NCBI RefSeq assembly: GCF_900156285.1
Contig: NZ_FTNC01000026.1
Location: forward strand, 1-34,820
Origin: Halanaerobium kushneri
GTDB taxonomy: Bacteria; Bacillota; Halanaerobiia; Halanaerobiales; Halanaerobiaceae
Reading direction: 5' to 3'
DNA length: 34,820 bases
Both the position numbers and the translations under genes were made by a program. The notes below the pieces were generated by a model. The model did no database searches. It had not been told where the DNA came from and was given only the letters and a program-made list of their open reading frames with translations. Shown in pieces: positions 7,540 to 16,097 of the stretch (position 1 is the stretch's first letter; the number at the start of each line of letters is the position of its first letter).

Positions 7540-8254
7540 GATTATTGAAGTTAGAAACATTAAAAAGATCTGCAGTGAGAAGCTTATTCTGGATATTAAT
7601 CAATTTGCTGTTTTTAAAAACAAGTTCAACTTTATTATTGGTGGAAATGGCAGTGGTAAAACATCTCTTTTAAATATTTTAAGTTTGATTGATCAGGATT
7701 ACCAGGGTGAACTCTACTATAGAGGGCAGAAAATTAATCGGGATGAACAGAATTTAAAACTGAGGCGAAAATTTTCTGTAATCTGGCAGGATCCCTATCT
7801 TTACCGGGGGAGTGTTTTTTATAACATAGCTTTACCTTTAAAATTAAGAGATATTAATCAGAATATAATTGTCAGGAAAGTAAAAGCAATGGCTTCCAGG
7901 CTGGAGATTGAGAATCTGCTGGAACAGTCAGCACATACACTTTCAGGGGGGGAAAAGCAGAAAACATCAATTGCCAGGGCTCTAATTACCGATCCAGAGA
8001 TTCTCTTTGTTGATGAGGCAACTACAAATTTAGATGAAGAGAGCATTCGTTTTTTCAACTCTCATTTTGCTGATCTGGTAACTGAGGAGATGACTGTAGT
8101 GATGGTCAGCCACGACCGGCGACAGATTAAAGAACTGGCAGATCAGATAACTTTACTTAAAGCTGGAGAAATAGAATTGACTCAAAAGATTGATAATTTT
8201 AAATTTGAAAACTTTGGTGCAGGAATTGCAGTTCCGGTAGCAGAATTAGTATAG
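7526..8254 (+). CDS. tupC: Tungstate ABC transporter, ATP-binding protein
   Basis: 242 residues with all ABC ATPase motifs: Walker A GGNGSGKTS, Q-loop WQDPYLYRG, signature LSGGEKQ, Walker B ILFVDEAT and switch histidine MVSHD. ATG at 7526 is preferred because AGGAGGG lies 8 bases upstream; a longer frame from 7493 has no ribosome site. It energises tungstate uptake through TupB, whose gene it overlaps. Only 16 bases separate it from the following hydantoinase-family gene. Confidence 0.94.
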   Translation: MQADKIIEVRNIKKICSEKLILDINQFAVFKNKFNFIIGGNGSGKTSLLNILSLIDQDYQGELYYRGQKINRDEQNLKLRRKFSVIWQDPYLYRGSVFYNIALPLKLRDINQNIIVRKVKAMASRLEIENLLEQSAHTLSGGEKQKTSIARALITDPEILFVDEATTNLDEESIRFFNSHFADLVTEEMTVVMVSHDRRQIKELADQITLLKAGEIELTQKIDNFKFENFGAGIAVPVAELV

Positions 8255-8270
8255 TATAGAGGTGAAGAAA

Positions 8271-9659
8271 ATGAAAAAGATCCTATTAAAAAATGCTAAA
8301 GTAGTTGATGATAAAGGAATTAGAAAGTCAGATATTTTGATTGATGATGAAAAAATTGCTGCTGAAGAGAAGAGAGGGTTCTTTGAGGAAGGAGAGCAAA
8401 AAGGAGAATTTAAAATAATTGATCTTGATGGTAAATATATTTTTCCAGGGATTATTGATGCCCATACCCATTATCTTCTTCGTTCCAGAGGAACTGTAAC
8501 GGCAGATGATTTTTATCAGGGAAGTATTGCCGCTGCAGCAGGTGGAGTAACAACTGTGATAGACTATGTCGATTTTCCAGAAGATGGAGATTTTAAACGT
8601 TCAGTGGCTGCAAGAAAAAAAGAAGCAGAGGAATCGGTAATAGATTATAATTTTCATCAGATTGTTCAGGAATTCAACCCGGAAATTTCAGAAAATTTGG
8701 CTGATTTAAAAGAGCTGGGTCTTGCCAGCATTAAACTTTTTACAACTTATAAAGATGTCGGGTATATGATAGATAGAAAAATGTGGCCGGATTTATTTAA
8801 AAGGTTAAAAGAAATTAAAATCCTGCCCCAGGTTCATGCAGAAGATGATTCTTTAATTCAGGATTTAAAAGAGGTTTACAGCAGGAGAAATTTAATAGAA
8901 TCCAGATATCATCCCGCAATTAGGCCTGCAGCAGCAGAAGCACTTGCTGTTAAAGATATGGGAGAAGTGGCACATGAAGTAGATATTCCAATCTATATTG
9001 TGCATTTGTCTTCAGCTGAGGGTTTAGAAGCTGTGAGAAAATTAAGAGCAGAAAAAGCTCAAGTTTATGCAGAAACAACCCCCCATTATTTAATGCTCGA
9101 TAATTCCTATCTTAAGCGTGAAGATGCTCAATTATTTTTGATGACTCCACCGCTGAGAGATAAATATGATAATCAAATATTATGGCAGGGAATTAGTCAG
9201 AATGAATTTCAGGTAGTGGCAACTGATCACTGTGCTTTTAACAGAGAACAAAAAATGAAGTCCAATTCCAGTCTTGAAATTTTACCTGGTATACCGGGAA
9301 CTGAAAGTTTGCTTCCCTTAATTTACAGTTCTGGTGTGAGAAACAACAGAATTACTATCCGGGAAATGGTAGAGCTGCTATCGATTAATCCGGCCAAAAT
9401 ATTTGGCCTTTATCCAGAAAAGGGTTCTTTAGAAATTGGCACAGACGCTGATTTAACAGTGTTTGATCCAAATGTAGAAAAAAAATTAACTGCAGAAAAT
9501 TTGCATTCTGCAGCTGAGTACAGTCCCTATCAGGATTTTACAGTTAAGGGTTATCCAGTGATGACTTTTAGACGCGGCCAGCTTATTTTTGATAATAAAC
9601 TGAGAGCAGAAAAAGGCAGCGGTAAATTTATTTTTGCCCACAGCTCAAGTCTTCTGTAG
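8271..9659 (+). CDS. Dihydropyrimidinase/hydantoinase family cyclic amidohydrolase
   Basis: 462 residues, typical for the D-hydantoinase/dihydropyrimidinase family, which opens cyclic amide rings with a two-metal centre. All expected metal ligands are visible: His65 and His67 (DAHTH), Lys155 for carboxylation (ASIKLFTTY), His189 (VHAED), His245 (IVHLSS) and Asp319 (ATDHC). ATG 8271 is chosen because AGAGGTGA sits just before it; a GTG at 8262 would overlap that site. The gene follows tupC by 16 bases and is probably co-transcribed, although no tungsten role for it is known to me. Phenylhydantoinase or allantoinase-like substrates are possible. Its 3' end overlaps the convergent rex gene by 32 bases. 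Confidence 0.87.
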   Translation: MKKILLKNAKVVDDKGIRKSDILIDDEKIAAEEKRGFFEEGEQKGEFKIIDLDGKYIFPGIIDAHTHYLLRSRGTVTADDFYQGSIAAAAGGVTTVIDYVDFPEDGDFKRSVAARKKEAEESVIDYNFHQIVQEFNPEISENLADLKELGLASIKLFTTYKDVGYMIDRKMWPDLFKRLKEIKILPQVHAEDDSLIQDLKEVYSRRNLIESRYHPAIRPAAAEALAVKDMGEVAHEVDIPIYIVHLSSAEGLEAVRKLRAEKAQVYAETTPHYLMLDNSYLKREDAQLFLMTPPLRDKYDNQILWQGISQNEFQVVATDHCAFNREQKMKSNSSLEILPGIPGTESLLPLIYSSGVRNNRITIREMVELLSINPAKIFGLYPEKGSLEIGTDADLTVFDPNVEKKLTAENLHSAAEYSPYQDFTVKGYPVMTFRRGQLIFDNKLRAEKGSGKFIFAHSSSLL

Positions 9660-10308
9660 TCCCATCCTGATTTAGACGTTTCTGATTCATCTTAAGTGAT
9701 AATTTGCAGAGACCTTCGTTAATTAACTGTTCTTCTAAGAAAATATCTTCCGGTACCTTTAGAGGGACTTCAGTAAAATCCCAGATTGCTTTAATTCCGG
9801 CCGCTACCAGGCGGTCGGTTATTTTTTGGGCAGCAGCTCCTGGTACTGTTAGAGCTGCTACATCAACTTTATTATTTTCTAAAAATCTTTCTAAATTACT
9901 GACACTCTGGATTTCAATATCATTAATTACCAGATCTATTAATTTTGGATTTTTATCAAAAATTGAAATCAGCTGATATCCTCTCTCGTTATAGCCTTTA
10001 TTATAAGCAAGTGCCTGTCCCAGATGCCCAGCTCCAATAATAATAAGTTTCTTTTTATAATTAAATCCCATAATAATATTTATCTGCTGAAAAAGACAGT
10101 AGATATCATAACCATAACTTTTACGTCCAAAAGTGCCAAAATAACTAAGGTCTTTGCGAATTAGGGAGCTGCTAAAACCGGTAAGATCCGCCAGCTCTTC
10201 TGATGAAACATATTCTTTGCTTGAGCTCTGTAAATTCTTAAGATGTTGATAATACACCGGTAGACGACTGATTATTATATCAGGTATAGCATTCAGTTCT
10301 TTCCCCAT
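9628..10308 (-). CDS. rex: Redox-sensing transcriptional repressor Rex
   Basis: 226 residues, slightly longer than the usual 210-215. The N-terminal winged helix (about residues 1-80) includes IPDIIISRLPVYYQHL and the DNA-contacting SSSLIRKDLSYFGTFGRKSYGYD. A Rossmann domain follows with IIIGAGHLGQALA for NAD(H). The C-terminal swapped helix region contains IWDFTEVPLKVP. Rex releases DNA when NADH rises, de-repressing fermentation genes. Its ribosome site is GGGGGT before ATG 10308. A Rex-type palindrome lies just downstream of its promoter, suggesting autoregulation. The last eleven or so codons run into the opposite-strand hydantoinase gene. Confidence 0.95.
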   Translation of the reverse strand: MGKELNAIPDIIISRLPVYYQHLKNLQSSSKEYVSSEELADLTGFSSSLIRKDLSYFGTFGRKSYGYDIYCLFQQINIIMGFNYKKKLIIIGAGHLGQALAYNKGYNERGYQLISIFDKNPKLIDLVINDIEIQSVSNLERFLENNKVDVAALTVPGAAAQKITDRLVAAGIKAIWDFTEVPLKVPEDIFLEEQLINEGLCKLSLKMNQKRLNQDGTTEDLSCGQK

Positions 10309-10327
10309 AATTTAACCCCCATTAATA

Positions 10328-10345
10328 TTGTTAAAAAAATAACAT
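10328..10345. promoter_or_regulatory. Rex-type operator upstream of rex
   Basis: TTGTTAAAAAAATAACAT is a near-perfect palindrome matching the Rex consensus TTGTTAAnnnnTTAACAA in both half-sites except for a few positions. It lies about 5-22 bases after the predicted rex transcription start, where bound Rex would block RNA polymerase. Confidence 0.7.
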
Positions 10346-10356
10346 AACCTAATTAT

Positions 10357-10385
10357 ATTTTATCTTAATTGATAATTTTTTTCAA
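10357..10385 (-). promoter_or_regulatory. Sigma-A promoter of rex
   Basis: Read on the minus strand, TTGAAA (10385-10380) and TAAAAT (10362-10357) are separated by exactly 17 bases. The start would be near 10350, giving a leader of about 40 bases that contains the Rex operator. Confidence 0.7.
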
Positions 10386-10549
10386 CTTTGATTAGTATAT
10401 TTTTCCTTATATTTAAATAAAAATACCAGTTGAATCTGCAGGCAGGATATATTTTATTTTTGACGAATTAATTAACTAAGGCTTTTAACTGAAAATTTCT
10501 TAAATAACAGCTTTTAATTTAATCATTTAGTAGCAGGAGGAGTGAAAAA

Positions 10550-12976
10550 ATGGATAAATATAAAATTCCTATTTCAAATTTAGATTATAATTTTAAGGCA
10601 GAAGAACTTGACTTTGAGACAACCGAAGAGCTTTCTGCAATTGATGAAGAAATAATTGGTCAGACCAGAGCAGCTAATTCACTTGATTTTGGAATGAGAG
10701 TTGATAAGACAGGGTATAATATTTTTATGGCCGGTGAATCTGGGACTGGAAAATCAACTTATGCCGAAAATATGGCAGAAGAAAAATCTTCTGAGTTAGA
10801 ACAGCCAAAGGATATTTTATATGTTTTTAACTTTTCTGAGCCGGAAAAGCCAAGAGTAATGAGAGTACCGGCTGGTATGGGTAATAATTTAAAGGCTGAT
10901 ATGGAAAAAATTGTAGAAGAATTACAGGACGAAATCCCCCGTGCTTTTGAGGGTGAAGAATATGAAGCTGAAAGAAAAGAAATTTTAAATGAATATCAAC
11001 CAAAATCCAATAAAGTTATGCAGGAGTTTGAAGCTTCTGCCAGAGAAAGAGGTTTTATGCTGCAGAATACTTCGCAGGGGCTGGTTCCTGTACCAATTGA
11101 TGAAGATGGAGAACCTATTTCTCGCGATGATTTTCAGGAGATGGATGAAGATAAAAAAGAAGAAATTCGAAATAAAAGTCAAAAAATACAGAATGAAATT
11201 TCGCAGGTGATGAGGGAAATTCGTTCAATTAAAGAAGAAGCACAGGATGAGCTGGCAGCTCTGGAAAAAAAGATCGGAATTTCTGTGGTTCAGCCAATTA
11301 TCTGTCATCTGCAGGACAAATATGAAGAATGTGAAGAAATAGTAAATTATTTGGAAGAAGTTCAGGAAGATATTGTGGATAATATTGATCGTTTTCGCAG
11401 TAATGACGAAGAACAGCAGAATCCATTTGTTGCTATGCAGCAGTATGATGATGGTAGTTTCTTTAACCGCTATCAGATCAATATTTTTGTTAATAATAGT
11501 AAAACTGAAGGTGCACCGGTAGTTTATGAAAAAAACCCTACTTATTATAATCTTTTTGGCAAAATTGAAGGAAAGAGTCAGTTTGGGACTATCACTACCA
11601 ATTTTACGATGATTAAAAGTGGAGCACTGCATCGAGCTAACGGAGGTTTTCTAATTGTTCATGCTAAGGATCTGCTGACAAATCCATTTTGCTGGGATAC
11701 TCTCAAACGAGCTCTAATTAATCAGGAGATAACAGTTGAAAATATAGGAGAGCAGTACAGAAGTGTTCCGATTATTACTCTCAAACCCGAAGCTGTAAAG
11801 CTGGATTTGAAAATTATTATGATTGGTTCTCCCTATATTTATTATTTGCTGTATAATTATGATGATGAGTTTTCTGAACTCTTTAAAATAAAAGCTGATT
11901 TTGATACCGAAATGGAAAGAAACAAAAAAAATATAGCCAAATTTGCTGATTTTATTTCTTCGGTAATTAACAGGGATGAGCTCAAAGAGTTTAGTGCCGA
12001 AGCAGTTGCTGCAATGATTGATTTCAGTTCTCGCCTCACAGGAGATCGGGAGAAGCTTTCAACTAAATTTAATGAAATTATAGAAATCTTATTTGAGGCA
12101 GATGTCTGGTCAGATAGTTTTGGAGAGGATATAGTTAGTTCTGAATCTGTTAAAAAGGCGATTGAGGAAAAAGAAATGCGCTCTAATCTGCTGGAAGAAA
12201 AGATTCAGGAACAGATTGATCGAGATCACCTTTTGCTGGATGTCAGTGGAAGCGAAATAGGACAGATTAATGGGCTTTCAGTTTATCAGGCTGGTAATTA
12301 TAGTTTTGGTCGCCCCGCCAGAATTACCGCCCGCAGTTATCTTGGTAAAGAAGGGGTAATTAATATTGAACGAGAAGCCAAGATGAGTGGCCGAATACAC
12401 AGTAAGGGTGTTATGATCCTAACAGGTTATCTTGGTGGTAAATATGCTCAGGAGGCTCCCTTAAGTTTAACTGCTTCTATAGCTTTTGAGCAGAGTTATG
12501 GTGGTGTTGATGGGGACAGTGCAACCTGTGCTGAAGTAGTTGCCCTGCTTTCATCACTGGCCGAAATACCGGTCCGCCAGGATATAGCAATTACGGGTTC
12601 GATGAATCAAAAAGGTGTCGTTCAGCCAATAGGTGGAGTTAATGAAAAAATTGAGGGTTTCTTTAAAGTATGTCAGGCCAAAGGTCTTACGGGAGAGCAG
12701 GGAGTAATAATACCTCAGCGTAATTTAGATAATCTAATGCTGGATCAGGAAGTTATTGAGGCCATTGATCAGGGGGAATTTAATCTTTACAGTATAGAAA
12801 ATATTGATCAGGCACTGGAGATTATGCTGGCAAAAGAAGCAGAAGAGATCCACAATGCTGTTAAAGAAAAGTTAGAAGAATATGCTGAACTGGAAGCTGA
12901 AAATTATGGAGATATCGAAGCAGAAACGGAAGCAGATAAAAATAATGAATCAAATGAAAATAACCAGGATCAATAA
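10550..12976 (+). CDS. Lon-family ATP-dependent protease (LonB-like, AAA_32 type)
   Basis: 808 residues. An N-terminal AAA module carries Walker A GESGTGKS (62-69); its middle is interrupted by a long charged, coiled-coil-like insertion (about 110-260), and Walker-B-like GGFLIVHAKDLL follows. The C-terminal Lon protease domain has the catalytic dyad Ser657 (DGDSAT) and Lys700 (NEKIEG), spaced 43 residues as in Escherichia coli Lon (Ser679/Lys722). The N-terminal substrate domain of LonA is absent, so this is the LonB-like branch. There is no membrane anchor. The last 35 residues are strongly acidic. It is cytosolic, presumably degrading misfolded or regulatory proteins. It is preceded by AGGAGGAG. 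Confidence 0.9.
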   Translation: MDKYKIPISNLDYNFKAEELDFETTEELSAIDEEIIGQTRAANSLDFGMRVDKTGYNIFMAGESGTGKSTYAENMAEEKSSELEQPKDILYVFNFSEPEKPRVMRVPAGMGNNLKADMEKIVEELQDEIPRAFEGEEYEAERKEILNEYQPKSNKVMQEFEASARERGFMLQNTSQGLVPVPIDEDGEPISRDDFQEMDEDKKEEIRNKSQKIQNEISQVMREIRSIKEEAQDELAALEKKIGISVVQPIICHLQDKYEECEEIVNYLEEVQEDIVDNIDRFRSNDEEQQNPFVAMQQYDDGSFFNRYQINIFVNNSKTEGAPVVYEKNPTYYNLFGKIEGKSQFGTITTNFTMIKSGALHRANGGFLIVHAKDLLTNPFCWDTLKRALINQEITVENIGEQYRSVPIITLKPEAVKLDLKIIMIGSPYIYYLLYNYDDEFSELFKIKADFDTEMERNKKNIAKFADFISSVINRDELKEFSAEAVAAMIDFSSRLTGDREKLSTKFNEIIEILFEADVWSDSFGEDIVSSESVKKAIEEKEMRSNLLEEKIQEQIDRDHLLLDVSGSEIGQINGLSVYQAGNYSFGRPARITARSYLGKEGVINIEREAKMSGRIHSKGVMILTGYLGGKYAQEAPLSLTASIAFEQSYGGVDGDSATCAEVVALLSSLAEIPVRQDIAITGSMNQKGVVQPIGGVNEKIEGFFKVCQAKGLTGEQGVIIPQRNLDNLMLDQEVIEAIDQGEFNLYSIENIDQALEIMLAKEAEEIHNAVKEKLEEYAELEAENYGDIEAETEADKNNESNENNQDQ

Positions 12977-13079
12977 TTGAAATTAAAAATAGATGCTGTA
13001 ATTTATCTGGAGCAGAATGTAAAATATTTTCTTTAAAAACAGACAAAAATCAGATAGATTATAGTTAGAGGTGGAAAAG

Positions 13080-14225
13080 ATGAAAAAACTAATAAAAAAC
13101 GCAAAGATAATCTTGGAAGATAGAATAATTAATAAAGGCTCAATAATTTTTAATCAGGAAAATGCAGAGATTGAAAAAGTAGCTGCCTATAACCTCAAAG
13201 AGGATGAAAAAATGGAAGTTATAGATGCCCGGGGGGGATATCTTGCTCCGGGAATGATTGATATCCATATCCATGGAGGTGGAGGTTTTGATACAATGGA
13301 TGCCTCTGCTGAAGCCTTAAATAAGATCAGTAAAGTCCTGGCGGAACATGGAATAACTTCGTTTTTGCCTACAACTATGACAATGGCAAGAGAGGAAATT
13401 CAGGCATCTCTGGAGAATATTCGTCAGGCTAAAGAAAAAGGAACAGAGGGGGCAAGAGTTTTAGGTACCCATGTTGAAGGACCATTTATCAGCTCTGAAT
13501 ATATTGGAGCTCAAAACAGTGAAAATTTAATTGAACCTGAAATAAAACTTCTCAGAGATTATTATGATGTAGTAAAAGTTGTAACTATGGCTCCGGAAGT
13601 TGAAGGAGCTCTGGAATTAATTGAAGAACTGCATCAGCATAAGATTACCGCTTCAGCCGGGCACTCTGCTGCAACTTATGAAGAATTTCAGCAGGCTTAT
13701 CAGAAGGGAATGGACCACTTTACCCATTTATATAATGCGATGACCGGTTTGCATCACCGCCGACCGGGCCTGGTGGGAGCTGCTTTTGATTCTGATGCCA
13801 CAGTTGAGCTAATAGTTGATTTAATTCATCATCATCAGGCTGTTGATCGATTTACCATTCAGGCCAAAGGTGTCGACAGAGTAATTTTAGTTTCCGATGG
13901 TATGGAAGCAACTGGACTGGCAGAGGGCGAATATGAGTTAGGTGGGCAGAAAGTAATTGTAAAAGACGGAGCAGCCCGACTTGAATCCGGTGTTCTTGCA
14001 GGTAGTGTTTTAACCCTTGATCAGGCTGTCAGAAATTTACTGGAAATTACTGACCTGTCAATTCCAGAGATATTCAGAATGGTAACCCTAAATCCTGCTC
14101 GCAAGCTTGATTTAGCTCATAAACTGGGAAGATTAAAAGCTGGTTATCAGGCAGATATAGTACTTTTTGATCAAGATTTTAAGGTTGAAAAAACCTTTGT
14201 TTCTGGGAAAAGGATAGGGCATTAA
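13080..14225 (+). CDS. nagA: N-acetylglucosamine-6-phosphate deacetylase
   Basis: 381 residues, the family's normal length. It removes acetate from GlcNAc-6-phosphate in amino-sugar and cell-wall recycling. Visible metal and substrate motifs are DIHIHGGGG (His63, His65), HVEGPF, SAGHSAATYEEF, HLYNAMTGLHHRRPG and LVSDGMEATG with the catalytic Asp. ATG 13080 is chosen because AGAGGTGG lies just before it; the GTG at 13071 would fall within that site. No nagB or amino-sugar transporter lies beside it, so it appears alone, about 100 bases after the Lon-type gene and without an obvious terminator between them. Confidence 0.94.
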   Translation: MKKLIKNAKIILEDRIINKGSIIFNQENAEIEKVAAYNLKEDEKMEVIDARGGYLAPGMIDIHIHGGGGFDTMDASAEALNKISKVLAEHGITSFLPTTMTMAREEIQASLENIRQAKEKGTEGARVLGTHVEGPFISSEYIGAQNSENLIEPEIKLLRDYYDVVKVVTMAPEVEGALELIEELHQHKITASAGHSAATYEEFQQAYQKGMDHFTHLYNAMTGLHHRRPGLVGAAFDSDATVELIVDLIHHHQAVDRFTIQAKGVDRVILVSDGMEATGLAEGEYELGGQKVIVKDGAARLESGVLAGSVLTLDQAVRNLLEITDLSIPEIFRMVTLNPARKLDLAHKLGRLKAGYQADIVLFDQDFKVEKTFVSGKRIGH

Positions 14226-14302
14226 TTTTAAGAAAATAAGAGTATTATCAACTTAATTTATTCTAATCGGCTATTTATAACAGGAATTCCCTTTTTGCTT
14301 TT

Positions 14303-14331
14303 TTGACCTTTTCTGACTTTAGATTTATAAT
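14303..14331 (+). promoter_or_regulatory. Sigma-A promoter of the hsp20 gene
   Basis: TTGACC (14303-14308) and TATAAT (14326-14331) with an exact 17-base spacer, about 50 bases upstream of the small heat shock gene. No CIRCE palindrome is seen near it. Confidence 0.75.
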
Positions 14332-14386
14332 TATAGTAGAAAATAAAGATGAAGTGTTAATCTCAATTTAATTCGGAGGTGGTTTT

Positions 14387-14827
14387 ATGTTTGATTTAGT
14401 CCCATTTAGAAACCGCAGTCGGAGAGATGTTGTTGAAAGAGATGAAGATCCTTTCAACAGTCTGGTGTCCGGTTTCTTTGATGATGTGATGGATTTTGCC
14501 GGCCGCAGTTTTAGAGCTGATATTAAAGAAAGTGATGAAGAATATACCATTGAAGCTGAAATGCCAGGTATGAAAAAAGAAGATATTCAGCTTGAAATCA
14601 ATGATGATTATCTAACTATTTCTGCTGAGCATCAGGAAGAAAAAGAAGAAAAGAAAGAAAATTATATTCGTCGTGAGAGAAGACAGGGTAAATATACCCG
14701 CAGTTTTTATCTCGAAAATGTAAATCAGGATGATATTAAGGCAGAATATGATGAAGGTGTTTTAAAAGTTCATCTGCCAAAAGAAGAAAAAACTCCTGTT
14801 AAAAAACGTACAATCGATATCGAATAA
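14387..14827 (+). CDS. Small heat shock protein, Hsp20/alpha-crystallin family
   Basis: 146 residues with a short N-terminal arm (VPFRNRSRRDV), the alpha-crystallin domain from about residue 42 (FRADIKESDEEYTIEAEMPG) to about 130 including the conserved GVLKVHLPK, and a short C-terminal tail. Such proteins form oligomers that hold unfolding proteins for refolding by other chaperones. It is a single-gene unit with its own promoter upstream and an intrinsic terminator immediately after. GGAGGT is the ribosome site before ATG 14387. Confidence 0.95.
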   Translation: MFDLVPFRNRSRRDVVERDEDPFNSLVSGFFDDVMDFAGRSFRADIKESDEEYTIEAEMPGMKKEDIQLEINDDYLTISAEHQEEKEEKKENYIRRERRQGKYTRSFYLENVNQDDIKAEYDEGVLKVHLPKEEKTPVKKRTIDIE

Positions 14828-14845
14828 ATTTTAATCAGATAATTT

Positions 14846-14877
14846 ACCCGGCCTGCTGGTCGGGTTTATTTTTTTTT
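14846..14877 (+). terminator. Intrinsic terminator after hsp20
   Basis: ACCCGGCC (14846-14853) pairs with GGTCGGGT (14858-14865) around a 4-base loop, with one G-U pair, followed by a run of T's interrupted by a single A. Confidence 0.85.
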
Positions 14878-14895
14878 GAAAGAAAAGCTAATTGA

Positions 14896-14924
14896 TTGAA
14901 GTATTAATAATTGTGAAGTATAAT
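14896..14924 (+). promoter_or_regulatory. Sigma-A promoter of the racemase/exporter operon
   Basis: TTGAAG (14896-14901) and TATAAT (14919-14924) with a 17-base spacer. The implied leader to the TTG start at 15011 is about 80 bases and AT-rich; no riboswitch was recognised in it. Confidence 0.65.
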
Positions 14925-15010
14925 ATAGTTATAGTTTATAAATATTTGATTTTTATTTCTGATTTACTGGTTTTTAGAGTAATAATTATGAAATTCTAGG
15001 AGGAATTATT

Positions 15011-16081
15011 TTGAATTATCCCCGGCTTGATATTTATGTAAATCAAATAGAAGAAAATGCTAATAAACTGCAAAAAGAGTTAGCAATGAAAGGAATAAAA
15101 TTAACTGCAGTAGTTAAAGGTTTTGCTGGTGACTTAAATATATTTAAAGCTTATCAAAGAGCTGGAATTAAGAGCATAGCTGACTCAAGAATTGAAAATA
15201 TAATAAAGTTTAGAGAAACAGGATATCAGGATGAAATTATGATGCTCAGGATACCAATGCCATCTGAAATTAATGAGATTGTTCCCTATATAGATAGTTC
15301 CCTGGTGACAGAAGCCCGAACAGCAGAGCTGTTTTCCAGAGAAGCGGCTGCTGCTGGTAAAGAAATTGACCTGATTGTAATGGTAGACATAGGGGATAGG
15401 AGAGAAGGGATTCTGGCTGAAAAATTAATTGAGCTGGCCCGGGTGATAGAATCCTTAGAAGCAGTTAATTTAAAGGGTATTGGCACCAATTTGGGTTGTT
15501 TTGCCGGTATTATACCTGATAAAAATAATACTGAAAAATTAATCACAATAAAAAAAGATCTGGAAAATCAGCTTGATCGTAAACTTGATATTTTATCAGC
15601 CGGTAATACAGCAACTCTGAGGCTATTAGAGCAAAATAGTCTGGCCTCTGAAATAACAAATTTGAGAATCGGTGAAGCTATTTTGCTTGGAACAGATATT
15701 ATTAATGAGCGGCTGATTGCTGGACTTAATCATTATAATTTTCGTCTGCAGGCAGAAATTGTTGAGCTCAAAGAAAAACCTTCAAATCCTGAGGGGGAAA
15801 TGGCCTTTGGTGGAGCAGGAAGGGGTCAGATTATAGAGGATAAGGGTTTAAGAAAAAGAGCAATCCTGGCAGTTGGCAAACAGGATATTGATTATCATGG
15901 ACTTTATCCTCAACTGGAAGGTGTGGAAGTGCTCGGGGCCAGCAGCGATCACCTGATAACAGATATTACTGGTGTATCTAAAAAATTGAAAGTTGGAGAT
16001 ATTCTAACTTTCAAAATTAATTATAGTGCTATGTTGGGAGCTATGACTTCTCACTATGTTACAAAAAAATATATAAAATAA
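15011..16081 (+). CDS. PLP-dependent amino-acid racemase, ornithine/alanine racemase family
   Basis: 356 residues of the alanine racemase N-terminal-domain fold. The PLP lysine is expected at LTAVVKGFAGD near residue 36, and the phosphate-binding region includes LSAGNTATLRLL and NLRIGEAILLG. It resembles the clostridial ornithine racemase group more than the biosynthetic Alr, which would have a longer C-terminal tyrosine domain. It would interconvert L- and D-forms of a cationic amino acid in the cytosol. The start is TTG 15011 with AGGAGG before it. It lies 16 bases before a LysO-type exporter, and that pairing supports ornithine or lysine as substrate. Confidence 0.8.
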   Translation: MNYPRLDIYVNQIEENANKLQKELAMKGIKLTAVVKGFAGDLNIFKAYQRAGIKSIADSRIENIIKFRETGYQDEIMMLRIPMPSEINEIVPYIDSSLVTEARTAELFSREAAAAGKEIDLIVMVDIGDRREGILAEKLIELARVIESLEAVNLKGIGTNLGCFAGIIPDKNNTEKLITIKKDLENQLDRKLDILSAGNTATLRLLEQNSLASEITNLRIGEAILLGTDIINERLIAGLNHYNFRLQAEIVELKEKPSNPEGEMAFGGAGRGQIIEDKGLRKRAILAVGKQDIDYHGLYPQLEGVEVLGASSDHLITDITGVSKKLKVGDILTFKINYSAMLGAMTSHYVTKKYIK

Positions 16082-16097
16082 AGCGGGAGGGATATTT

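Noticed and set aside
11225-11632. 135-codon minus-strand frame inside the Lon-type gene
   Set aside because: It lies within a convincing protease gene, has no ribosome site and its translation is low-complexity Ile/Phe-rich, as expected of a shadow of AT-rich coding sequence.
14911-14930. Possible second Rex site (TTGTGAAG)
   Set aside because: Only one half-site matches; the partner half is missing, and the bases are explained by a promoter.
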